Below, piece after piece: positions 16,127 through 23,440 of a DNA stretch of 44,563 bases (position 1 is the stretch's first letter; each line of letters begins with the position of its first letter). The stretch comes from an uncultured Porphyromonadaceae bacterium (GTDB taxonomy: Bacteria > Bacteroidota > Bacteroidia > Bacteroidales > Muribaculaceae), in the NCBI GenBank assembly GCA_900545955.1, contig URAU01000020.1:1-44563 (forward strand). The letters run 5' to 3'. A model generated the notes under the pieces. That model saw only the letters and a program-made list of their open reading frames with translations. It was not told where the DNA came from and did no database searches. A program made the position numbers and the translations under genes.

Positions 16127-16308
16127 GTCTTTAAGCCCCTTAAAGTCTTTAGGGTCGTGAGGGTCCTAAAGGTCCTTAAAGTCCTTAGGGTCCTTAAAGT
16201 CTTTAAAGTCTTTAAAGTCTTTAGGTTCTCTAAAATCTTTAAAGTCTCTAAAGTCTTTAAAGTCCTTAAGGTCTCTAAAGTATTTAAGTGTAAAAGGTCC
16301 TTAAGGCC
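16127..16308. repeat. 9-bp minisatellite (GTCYTTARR, about 20 units)
   Basis: Beginning 10 nt after the GH92 stop, a 9-bp unit with consensus GTC-(C/T)-TTA-(A/G)-(A/G) is repeated about 20 times with point changes. Units such as GTCTTTAAA, GTCCTTAGG and GTCTCTAAA alternate. One frame reads as a low-complexity peptide (LKV/FKV triplets), which I treat as an artefact. The array lies in the 3' region of GH92 before the bidirectional terminator. Confidence 0.85.
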
Positions 16309-16330
16309 TCCAAAAGCCTGGAGCTGGATA

Positions 16331-16375
16331 AAAAGCTGCCGCCCCTGCGATACGGAATCGCAGGGGCGGCGTTTA
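16331..16375. terminator. Bidirectional terminator between GH92 and wzc
   Basis: GCCGCCCCTGCGAT (16338-16351) and ATCGCAGGGGCGGC (16357-16370) form a 14-bp GC-rich stem with a 5-nt loop. On the minus strand a five-T run follows after GC, and on the plus strand GTTTATG follows. It separates two convergent transcripts. Confidence 0.85.
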
Positions 16376-16397
16376 TGTATCCCTGTTATTGTGGAAT

Positions 16398-18839
16398 TCA
16401 GGATTTCTTCTTCGAGCCGTAGCCGTAGCCATAGCCGTAACCATAGCCATAGCCGTAGCGCGAGTAGAGACCTGCGCGGTTGCCCGACTCGGTGCCGTTG
16501 AGGATAACGGCCATGTTGTGGTAGATGCCCTGATCGTACATCTGCTCGATTTCAGGAAGCATGGCGCGCTCCAGCAGACCTGCACGGATAATGAAAATCG
16601 TCATATCAGCGTAGCGGGCGATAATCTTCGCGTCGGCCACGACTTCCACAGGCGGGCAGTCGAGAATCACGTAATCATACTCGCTTTTGAGCTTCTCGAG
16701 CATGGTCTTGAGGCGCGTCGAATAAAGCATCTCCGAGGGGTTGGGAGGGAGTGCACCTACAGGTACGAGGTCGAGCCCTTCGGTGCCGTTCACGTTGTGC
16801 ACCATAATCTCTTCGAGCGTGGCGTGGCCCGAAAGCAGGGCGCTCAGACCCTTGGCAGGGCTCCCGGCATAGCCACTCAGCGAGGCCTTGCGGAGGTCGA
16901 GGTCGACCACGCACACCCGCTTGTCCTTGATGGCAAGCACAGTAGCAAGGTTCATGGTGATGAAAGTCTTGCCGGAACCCGGGTTGGCCGAAGTGACCAT
17001 AATGGTGCGTGCGCCTACGGCTTCCGCATCGGTCATCAGCTCGAGGTTGGTGCGGATTACGCGGAAAGCCTCGTTGATTATGTTGCCCACACCCTTCTTG
17101 ACCATCACCACGCGGCGGTCGGTCTGGTCGGCCTTCGCCTTACGCAGACGGTCGAGCCCGCGGCGCTTCTTGTAGCCCAGAGGTATCTCGCCCATGAAAG
17201 GTACGGAAAGAATATCGAGATCCTTGCGGCCGCGCACCCGGGTGTTGAAGTTTTCAGTTATGTAGATAAGGCCCACGGGGATAAGCAGCCCCATCAGGAT
17301 TGCCACGAGCATCACGTTACGGCGGTTGGGGGCCACAGGAGCACCCGACCCCATAGGAGGCGTGATAACGCGGGTATTGTAGGCGGTAAATGCCTGCGAC
17401 AGCTCATTTTCCTCACGCTTCTGGAGCAGATAGAGATAAAGACTTTCCTTTACCTTCTGCTGGCGCTCCACACTCAGAAGATAGCGGGCCTGCGTCGGGT
17501 TGGCCTGCAGATGTACCGAAGCTGTGGCACGCGAACTCTCGGCGGTGCGAACCTGCGATTTAAGTGTCACCACATAGTTGTCGATCGACTGAAGGATAGC
17601 CTGACGCATGCCGGCAAGCTGATTGTCGAGGTCGACCACGAGCGGGTTTGAGGTCGAGGAGTTCTCCACAAGGTTGTTGCGCTCCAGCAGGTGCTTGTTG
17701 TAGTCCTGAATCTGGCTCTCGATATTGAAGTTCTCAAGGCCGGCGTTAGCGGGAAGAACGTTGAAGGAGTTGGCCGAGTTGGTAAGGTAGGAGCGGATAT
17801 AGTTGGCCATCGAGAGGCGGTTGTTGAGGCCGGCCACCTCATCGGATGCCTGAGCGGCGCGGTTGAAATAGAGCTGCGAGGCCTGTTCGATGTCGGGCAC
17901 CATGTGGGCCGACTTATACGAGGAAATGTCGGAATCCACGTTGCCGAGCTCGCTCTCGATTACGGCCAGACGGTCCTTGATGAATTCGGAGGTGGAAACG
18001 GCAATCTGGTTCTTGTCGCGGATCCAGTTTTCATTGTATACGTCGATAAGCGTCTGGAGGAGATCCTCGGCGCGCTCAGTGCTTACGTCGTTGTGCGATA
18101 GCGAGATTACCGAGCTGTAGTCGGTTTCTGTCTCAGCCTTTATCGAGCCCGCATAGGCCAGGGCGGCCGAATGCAGCGGTGTGCGTTTAACCTTTATCTC
18201 CAGGGGGCTCTCCACACGGCCGCTGGTATAGCGCGGATTGGGGAGCACGGCTATCTTGCCGATGGGCGACGAGATAGTATCCACCTGCGCATAGGTTGTC
18301 TTCACCTGTTTGCCGGGGAATTCAGAAGTACCCATGGTGAAGTCGGTGAGCTGCAACGAGCCGTCGGGACTGAGAGTGGCGGTGAAAGCCACGCTCTCGC
18401 GCTCGCCGAGTTCGGGGAATGCGAATGAAACCGGAAGATTGGAGCCATAGAGAGTGCGGTCGTGGAACATTCCGGGAGTGGAGTAGTTCACGTCGAGACC
18501 GAGGCGCTTGACTACCTCGTACATCACCGTGGGCGATGTGATGGCAACAATCTCATTGAGCACGTTGGTGTTGCTCTGGAGGAATCCCATGCCGGTGAAC
18601 GACGAGCCGACGTCGCCGCCGGAGGTGCCGCTTATGCGGTCGTTCTTGATAAGGATTTTAGCGGTACGCTCGTAGACCGGAGGTGTCTTCAGCAGATGGT
18701 AAACGGCGAATCCGCAGCAGAGCGCGAGCGAGATTACGAACCAGTACCACCGCGACACACACATATAGAGCAGATCCTTTGCAGTGAGGGTCTGCACGGC
18801 CTGCGCGTTTTGCGAAGATGCGTTAGCGTTGTCTTGCAC
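16398..18839 (-). CDS. Polysaccharide co-polymerase / tyrosine autokinase (Wzc-like)
   Basis: An 813-aa inner-membrane protein controlling chain length and export of a capsule or exopolysaccharide. The Wzz domain has a first span at about residues 33-54, a long periplasmic coiled-coil part (to about 500) and a second span (about 508-528) after the PPMGSG proline-rich segment. The cytoplasmic BY-kinase domain has Walker A NPGSGKTF (about 617), Walker A' VVDLDLRKA and Walker B YVILDCPP. The C-terminus has seven Tyr-Gly units before SKKKS, replacing the usual irregular tyrosine cluster (see 16416). The start is GTG 18839; an ATG at residue 26 would cut into the first span region. It follows the Wza-like gene by 34 nt and ends the operon at a strong terminator. 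Confidence 0.93.
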   Translation of the reverse strand: MQDNANASSQNAQAVQTLTAKDLLYMCVSRWYWFVISLALCCGFAVYHLLKTPPVYERTAKILIKNDRISGTSGGDVGSSFTGMGFLQSNTNVLNEIVAITSPTVMYEVVKRLGLDVNYSTPGMFHDRTLYGSNLPVSFAFPELGERESVAFTATLSPDGSLQLTDFTMGTSEFPGKQVKTTYAQVDTISSPIGKIAVLPNPRYTSGRVESPLEIKVKRTPLHSAALAYAGSIKAETETDYSSVISLSHNDVSTERAEDLLQTLIDVYNENWIRDKNQIAVSTSEFIKDRLAVIESELGNVDSDISSYKSAHMVPDIEQASQLYFNRAAQASDEVAGLNNRLSMANYIRSYLTNSANSFNVLPANAGLENFNIESQIQDYNKHLLERNNLVENSSTSNPLVVDLDNQLAGMRQAILQSIDNYVVTLKSQVRTAESSRATASVHLQANPTQARYLLSVERQQKVKESLYLYLLQKREENELSQAFTAYNTRVITPPMGSGAPVAPNRRNVMLVAILMGLLIPVGLIYITENFNTRVRGRKDLDILSVPFMGEIPLGYKKRRGLDRLRKAKADQTDRRVVMVKKGVGNIINEAFRVIRTNLELMTDAEAVGARTIMVTSANPGSGKTFITMNLATVLAIKDKRVCVVDLDLRKASLSGYAGSPAKGLSALLSGHATLEEIMVHNVNGTEGLDLVPVGALPPNPSEMLYSTRLKTMLEKLKSEYDYVILDCPPVEVVADAKIIARYADMTIFIIRAGLLERAMLPEIEQMYDQGIYHNMAVILNGTESGNRAGLYSRYGYGYGYGYGYGYGSKKKS
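16416..16457 (-). repeat. Hexanucleotide repeat coding the Tyr-Gly tail of Wzc
   Basis: Seven tandem 6-bp units (GCCGTA on the plus strand, with GCCATA and ACCATA variants) encode seven Tyr-Gly pairs near the kinase C-terminus. Gain or loss of a unit would keep the reading frame and change the number of autophosphorylation sites by one. Confidence 0.85.
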
Positions 18840-18873
18840 GGTTGTTTGGTAGTTGTATGTTTGTATTTACGTT

Positions 18874-19698
18874 TTATTTCCAGATGAGCACGGCCACGGT
18901 GGTGAGCAGCGATGCGATGGAAATCCAGAAGCCGGGAGTGAGCGGTGTAGATCCGTTGGCGGTGGTCTGACGCTTACGCACGTCGTTGGGCGAAACCACT
19001 ATGACGTCGTCCTGCTGGAGGTAGAATACGGGCGACTCCATCACCGAGCGCGAGTCGGTGAGGTCCACGCGGTGGGCCATCTGCTTGCCGTTTTCCTGAC
19101 GGAGCACGAGCACGTCGGTGCGCTTGCCCTGGATTGTAAGGTCGCCGGCGCCGGCCAGAGCGTCGAGCAACGTGAAGCGGTCGCGGTCGAAGTTTACGCG
19201 GCCGGGCTTGTTGACCTCGCCGAGCACTGATACTCCGTGGTTAAGGAAGTCCACAACCACTACGGGGTCCTTGACGAGATTGCGGCTGATAAGCTCTTTC
19301 TGGATATATTCGGCCACTTCAGCGCGGCGCATTCCCCCGATATGGAGAGTGCCGAGCACGGGGAACTGGATGTCGCCATAGGCATCGACCACATACGAGG
19401 CTACCTCGTTGCTCGACGAGCCGGAGGAGGAAGTCACACCTGGCTGTCCGACACGCTGAGCCACCATGGGAAGATTGAAGAGAGATGCCAGAGCCGGGTC
19501 CTTCGATACGACCACAATCGAGACGCGGTCGTCGGGACGTACGGTAATATCATTGGTTACGGGAATGTCGCGCGACTCGCCGGTCTGGATGTCGTTGAAA
19601 TATGTCACGTCTTTGGGCGTGTGGCATGAGAAAGCTACAAGGGCCAGCGAGGCGATGAGGCCCGCGCGAAGCGTTTTGGCTATCATGTTACGAAGCAT
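18874..19698 (-). CDS. Polysaccharide export outer-membrane lipoprotein (Wza-like)
   Basis: A 274-aa lipoprotein: signal with lipobox AFSC (Cys at about residue 25), then a Poly_export domain with ITVRPDDRVSIVVVSKDPAL (core RPDDRVSIVV, about 52-61). An SLBB-type domain (about 160-235) includes GVSVLGEVNKPGRVNF, here named by its core GEVNKPG. A C-terminal hydrophobic helix (about 252-272) would be the outer-membrane segment. It is shorter than E. coli Wza (about 380 aa), as is common for Bacteroidota homologues with one SLBB repeat. ATG 19698 is used; ATG at residue 5 is possible. It lies between the MraY-like and Wzc-like genes, forming an initiation-export-control set. Confidence 0.92.
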   Translation of the reverse strand: MLRNMIAKTLRAGLIASLALVAFSCHTPKDVTYFNDIQTGESRDIPVTNDITVRPDDRVSIVVVSKDPALASLFNLPMVAQRVGQPGVTSSSGSSSNEVASYVVDAYGDIQFPVLGTLHIGGMRRAEVAEYIQKELISRNLVKDPVVVVDFLNHGVSVLGEVNKPGRVNFDRDRFTLLDALAGAGDLTIQGKRTDVLVLRQENGKQMAHRVDLTDSRSVMESPVFYLQQDDVIVVSPNDVRKRQTTANGSTPLTPGFWISIASLLTTVAVLIWK

Positions 19699-19786
19699 AA
19701 CGTTGAGTGTGTGTGGTATATGTGTTATATAATTTTTATTGAATCAATTTTTCGTGGACGAGTCAGAAGGGCCGACGGCACCTCGA

Positions 19787-20926
19787 TCAGTCGTAGCCTC
19801 CCGAGATGCCCAGACGCGTCTGGCGACGCCGGATGGCTCTGGTAAGCGCCCAGTTGAACGTCACCCAGAGCACGAGGTCGCAAACGAGCACCATAAAGAC
19901 GCCCATTATATGCGAAAGCATTATGTTGACCAGAATGAGCAGCGATGCCAGCAGCAGAATCGTAATCATGGCCGGCCGCTGGGGAATGCCAAGGGCAAGG
20001 AGCTTATGGTGGATATGGACACGGTCGGGAAGGAACGGGCTGTGGCCGCGCAGAATGCGGTGGGCGAACACTCGGAGTACGTCGAGACATGGAATGGCAA
20101 TCGGCGAGAAAGCAAGTACCATTATATTGGTGGAGTAGACCGAATCGAACGGTACACGGGTCATAGCCATCGACATGAAAGCGAGCAGCAGTCCGATGGT
20201 AAGCGCCCCGGTATCGCCCATGAAGATTTTTTTCTGCTTAAGGGGATTGCCGAACACATTGTAGTAGAAAAACGGCACGAGCGTACCCAGCCCGGCAAGC
20301 GCCAGCAGACTGAGCTGCGGGCACCCCAGCATATAGAAAGCAATCGCATAGAATACCATGGCTATTCCGCCCAGGCCCGAGGCAAGTCCGTCGATGCCGT
20401 CGATAAGGTTCAAGGCATTGATGATGTAGACCACCAGGACTATCGACATCAGATAGGATACAACCACATTGATTTCTTCAAATCCGAGCATCCCGTGGAG
20501 CGACACCAGCCTGATGCCGGCAGCCGCGAGAAAAACGGCGGCGATAATCTGGCCGATAAATTTGGCGCGGTACTTCACTCCGATGAGGTCGTCGGCCATT
20601 CCGATCAGATACATCATCATAAGCGCGCAGAGTCCGAAACAGAGCACGAGAAAATCAGCCTGGGTTGAAAAAACGCTGCTGAACAGCGACTCCACCCCGG
20701 GGTTGAAAAGCCGCTTCATGCCCCCTACAAAACAAAGCGAGAAAATTATAGCAGGCATAAACGCTATGCCGCCCAGACGCGGAACGGCTCCTTTGTGAAT
20801 CTTCCGTTCGTCGGGCACATCGAAGAGCTTTTTTCTGAATGCAATGAGCAAAATCTGAGGAATAATGATGCCCGTGAGGAGCAGACTCACCACAAAGACC
20901 GATATTCCATCTATAATCCAATCCAT
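19787..20926 (-). CDS. MraY/WecA-family phospho-sugar transferase
   Basis: A 379-aa multi-pass membrane enzyme that puts the first sugar-1-phosphate on undecaprenyl phosphate. It has about ten or eleven membrane spans. Conserved cytoplasmic motifs are DVPDERKIHKGAVPRLGG (about residues 34-51), the aspartates GMADDLIGVKYRAKF, and the catalytic DGIDGLASGLGG. The WecA-type HIHHKLLALG segment (VHIHHKL) marks a polyprenyl-phosphate GlcNAc/HexNAc-1-P transferase rather than true MraY. I use ATG 20926 (MDWIIDG), because a longer reading adds a charged, non-conserved N-terminus. It is the first gene of the leftward export operon, with a -7 box at 20985-20992. Confidence 0.92.
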   Translation of the reverse strand: MDWIIDGISVFVVSLLLTGIIIPQILLIAFRKKLFDVPDERKIHKGAVPRLGGIAFMPAIIFSLCFVGGMKRLFNPGVESLFSSVFSTQADFLVLCFGLCALMMMYLIGMADDLIGVKYRAKFIGQIIAAVFLAAAGIRLVSLHGMLGFEEINVVVSYLMSIVLVVYIINALNLIDGIDGLASGLGGIAMVFYAIAFYMLGCPQLSLLALAGLGTLVPFFYYNVFGNPLKQKKIFMGDTGALTIGLLLAFMSMAMTRVPFDSVYSTNIMVLAFSPIAIPCLDVLRVFAHRILRGHSPFLPDRVHIHHKLLALGIPQRPAMITILLLASLLILVNIMLSHIMGVFMVLVCDLVLWVTFNWALTRAIRRRQTRLGISGGYD

Positions 20927-20984
20927 GCAAAGAAAACTAAGTGTGCGACGGCATTCGAATCTGAGGGTATGCCGCAAATCCTTG

Positions 20985-20992
20985 CAAAGTTA
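20985..20992 (-). promoter_or_regulatory. -7 box for the polysaccharide export operon
   Basis: On the minus strand TAACTTTG fits TAnnTTTG and lies about 60 nt upstream of ATG 20926. The -33 element is not clear. Confidence 0.5.
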
Positions 20993-21078
20993 GACATTTT
21001 TTCCCAATTAATGTGCATAACAGTACAGAAAGTTGCACATTGAGGACCGATACGCTGTGTATCGGAAAAATCAGGAAT

Positions 21079-22128
21079 TCAGACGGCGGAACATTTGAGG
21101 GCGAGGCCCGTGCGCTCCGATAGTCCGAAAAGGAGATTCATGCAGTGCACGGCCGTGCCGGCGGCTCCCTTGAGAAGATTGTCGGCCACAGCCGTGACCC
21201 GCAGACGCGGAGATGCGCTCATGGCCGAAGTCGGATCGTCGGTCGAGGGATATTCGAGATAAATCAGACATTTGTTGGTATTGGCCACATCGGCTATTAC
21301 CGGACGGACATCAACGGGATAGGTGAAATTATGGTCGTCGTAGGCCTCAGAGAACAGACGCTTCAGCTCTGGAAGGCCAAGGGAACATGGCACGTCGACA
21401 ACCGCACGCATTCCACGCGACATAGAGGCATCGCGGCTCAGCGATATGCTTACAGGCGCGTCGAACCCCTGCTGAATCTGCCGCAGGCACGCGGCTGTCT
21501 CGACCGAGGCAGCCTCAGTATCGGGACGGAACTCCTGCGGCGCTACCGGATCGAGGCGGGTGGAGGCCACATAGCCTGCATTGGCACCGAGCTCACTCCC
21601 GTAGGGCGACGCCACTCGCACCGGGGTTTCAACGGCGGCCATTGTAAGGGCCACGTCGACCGGCATCTGCCCCAGCAGGGAATTTTTCGCAAGCGGAAAC
21701 AACGCGAGTTCCACCGCCGTCGCAGCGGCCGACGGGATAGAAGCCCTCGTGGCACCGCGCACCATCGCCTTGCGGTTGAATTCCGGGAATCCGTAGACCA
21801 TGGCCATGCCGCCCGAACGGAACGCTCCCGTGAGGTCGACAACCCGCACCCCGGCTGCCGCACATGCCGCGTCGTTGTCGGCCATCCATTTGCGCGCCAT
21901 CCACGGCTCTCCGCAGAGAAACACCATATTGTGGCCGTCGAGGTCCAGACGCGATGAAATCTCAAGGTCGGTATCGCCCACAAGGCCGCGATGAACCGCA
22001 TCCACGCGGTTCCCGGCCTCGGATTCAGAGGCCACCGTAAGGATTTCCACGTCGGGATGGTTAATCAATATTCTTATAAGCTCGCCGGCTGTGGAGCTTT
22101 CACCGCCGAGTATTCCAACTTTTATCAT
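21079..22128 (-). CDS. argC: ArgC-like protein lacking the catalytic cysteine
   Basis: A 349-aa homologue of N-acetyl-gamma-glutamyl-phosphate reductase, the third step of arginine synthesis. The NADP-binding start IKVGILGGESSTAGELIRIL (20 residues), the segment VYGFPEFNR and the C-terminal DNLLKGAAGTAVHCMNLLFGL all align with ArgC. However, where ArgC has the active-site NPGCYPTA, this protein reads IPSAAATA, so Cys is replaced by Ala. The downstream His-rich HRHTPE segment is replaced by EFRPDTEA. It therefore should not form the usual thioester intermediate. It stands alone, with no other arginine gene nearby, between the export operon and a two-component system. It may be a pseudoenzyme, a dehydrogenase with another substrate, or an inactive paralogue. 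The start is ATG 22128 (MIKVGILGG). Confidence 0.85.
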   Translation of the reverse strand: MIKVGILGGESSTAGELIRILINHPDVEILTVASESEAGNRVDAVHRGLVGDTDLEISSRLDLDGHNMVFLCGEPWMARKWMADNDAACAAAGVRVVDLTGAFRSGGMAMVYGFPEFNRKAMVRGATRASIPSAAATAVELALFPLAKNSLLGQMPVDVALTMAAVETPVRVASPYGSELGANAGYVASTRLDPVAPQEFRPDTEAASVETAACLRQIQQGFDAPVSISLSRDASMSRGMRAVVDVPCSLGLPELKRLFSEAYDDHNFTYPVDVRPVIADVANTNKCLIYLEYPSTDDPTSAMSASPRLRVTAVADNLLKGAAGTAVHCMNLLFGLSERTGLALKCSAV

Positions 22129-22165
22129 ATCGCTAAAGTAATTGTGGTAAAGCCAAAGGCCATTG

Positions 22166-22262
22166 CAGAATAGCAATCCTCAACAATGTAGGGATAGCGC
22201 TTTGCAATGTATCAGTTGTCAGCCAACTCCACATACGTGCCATAGGCACGTCCCTACATTAT
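22166..22262. repeat. GTAGGGAYGCAC-family intergenic repeat
   Basis: The segment runs from TTGCAGAATAGCAATCC through TGTAGGGATAGCGC and TGTATCAGTTGTCAG to GTGCCATAGGCACGTCCCTACA. The outer TGTAGGGA and TCCCTACA are inverted, and GTGCC-ATA-GGCAC is a small internal hairpin. The left half matches the partial copy at 877-932. Confidence 0.6.
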
Positions 22263-22357
22263 CTGCGGATGTATTTGCGACACCTCCGGAGACTTCATCA
22301 GATTGCAAAAATAAGCATTATTCCGCTAATTGCAAACCAAGCGCCATGGAAACACAT

Positions 22358-22400
22358 AAAAACAAGCAAGGCTGTCATCACGACAGCCTTGCTTGTTTTT
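22358..22400. terminator. Bidirectional intrinsic terminator in a divergent spacer
   Basis: A perfect 19-bp inverted repeat (left arm 22358-22376, right arm 22382-22400, loop ATCAC) has A-tracts and T-tracts at the outer ends of the arms, so it can end transcripts from either side. It lies between two genes that point away from each other, so it needs an extra transcript to act on. Confidence 0.8.
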
Positions 22401-22435
22401 ATCTTTAACCTTAAATCTAATACCATGAAAAAACA
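22358..22435 (-). ncRNA. Possible short RNA
   Basis: On the minus strand a -7 box (TATATTTG, 22448-22441) would start transcription near 22435, and the perfect terminator hairpin ends at 22358. This predicts a transcript of about 78 nt without a convincing open reading frame. Only promoter and terminator logic support it; no RNA family is recognised. Confidence 0.3.
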
Positions 22436-22440
22436 CAGTG

Positions 22441-22448
22441 CAAATATA
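22441..22448 (-). promoter_or_regulatory. -7 box upstream of the spacer terminator
   Basis: On the minus strand TATATTTG fits TAnnTTTG and points toward the terminator at 22358-22400. No -33 box is seen at the usual spacing. Confidence 0.4.
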
Positions 22449-22709
22449 GTAATTATACCTTCTAAACACGGGGCACGCCGGTTTGTTCGGACAACACCTG
22501 ACTTTAACGTTGTTTAACACTCGTAACAACCACTATCCATAAAATTTGTAGTAATTTTATCACACAATAAAGTGCCTCCCCCGAAACACAGCCCCGAGAC
22601 TGCTACGTCCGGGCCGACAAAAGCGAAATTCCCGCCGACAGCGGCCCCTCCTCAAAGCCGAGGCGAACGCTACGGAGGCTCAGACATACGAAACCAACCC
22701 CACAAATAA

Positions 22710-23420
22710 ATGAGAATAAGAATTCTTGTAATAGACGACGAAGAGTCGTACTGCGAAGTGCTTAAACGCTCGCTTGAACGCGAGGCCTACGATGTGGATA
22801 CCGCCGACAGTGCGGAAACCGCCCTCGGCTACGATCTGTCGCTCTACCAGCTTATAATAGTCGACATCATGATGGAGCGCATCAGCGGCTTCGACTTCGC
22901 TAAACGCGTCCGCAGCAACCCTGCCACTGAAAAAATTCCCATTATATTCTGCTCCGCCCTCAACGGCAAGGACGAGACCGTGATGGGCCTGAACATCGGC
23001 GCCGACGACTATATCACCAAGCCTTTCGTAATCGGCGAGGTCATAGCCCGCGTACGAGCCGTATTGCGGCGTACACAGGCCTCGGACCACGTAGCCTACA
23101 ATATGCCGAAAGCCCAGTACGAGCCCGACATAACATTCAAGACCATGCGTCTGAACCGCAACGAGAAGACCTGCTACATCAATGGCCAGGAAATTCCGCT
23201 GACGCGCAAGGAATTCGACCTGCTGCTGTTTTTCCTGGTGAACCGCGAACGCATCCATTCGCGCGAGGAGATAATGAGCCAGGTATGGGACAACGTCGAG
23301 GTGACCACACGCACCGTCGACACCAATCTCGCGCGCCTGCGCCAGAAAATCAAACCTTACGGAGCCAACATCGTGACCCGCACAGGCTTCGGCTACGGCT
23401 TCCGCTCCGACGTCGACTGA
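22710..23420 (+). CDS. OmpR/PhoB-family response regulator
   Basis: A 236-aa cytoplasmic DNA-binding regulator. The receiver domain (1-120) has D9/D10, phospho-acceptor D52 in IIVDIMM, T/S in FCSAL and the lysine in DDYITKPF. The winged helix (about 140-232) has LTRKEFDLLLFF, RIHSREEIMSQVW, TRTVDTNLARLRQKI and ends with GFGYGF. The overall form, with IMMERISGFDFAKRV, resembles the RprY-type regulators of Bacteroides. It is followed after 20 nt by its kinase. No clear -7 box was found in front of it. Confidence 0.95.
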   Translation: MRIRILVIDDEESYCEVLKRSLEREAYDVDTADSAETALGYDLSLYQLIIVDIMMERISGFDFAKRVRSNPATEKIPIIFCSALNGKDETVMGLNIGADDYITKPFVIGEVIARVRAVLRRTQASDHVAYNMPKAQYEPDITFKTMRLNRNEKTCYINGQEIPLTRKEFDLLLFFLVNRERIHSREEIMSQVWDNVEVTTRTVDTNLARLRQKIKPYGANIVTRTGFGYGFRSDVD

Positions 23421-23440
23421 GATAAACAAATTGATGCGTC

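Larger units (their letters stand above)
22263..22709. other. Gene-free divergent spacer
   Basis: This part of the space between the ArgC-like gene and the OmpR-type regulator has no convincing gene. It holds the hairpin at 22358-22400 and a minus-strand -7 box at 22441-22448. A 30-codon reading from ATG 22425 exists but overlaps that promoter and has no support. From 22520 on I see nothing distinct besides an AT-rich run before 22570. Confidence 0.5.

Noticed and set aside
16157..16501. Protein with repeated Lys-Val-Phe/Leu triplets
   Set aside because: It is only the translation of the 9-bp minisatellite and then reads through the terminator and into wzc.
21048..21066. Hairpin CCGATAC/GTATCGG as terminator of the ArgC-like gene
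   Set aside because: The stem is only 7 bp and no T-run follows on the minus strand, so it was not listed as a terminator.
22425..22517. 30-codon open frame beginning MKKHSANIV
   Set aside because: It overlaps a minus-strand -7 box, has no signal or domain, and no ribosome-binding or promoter support.
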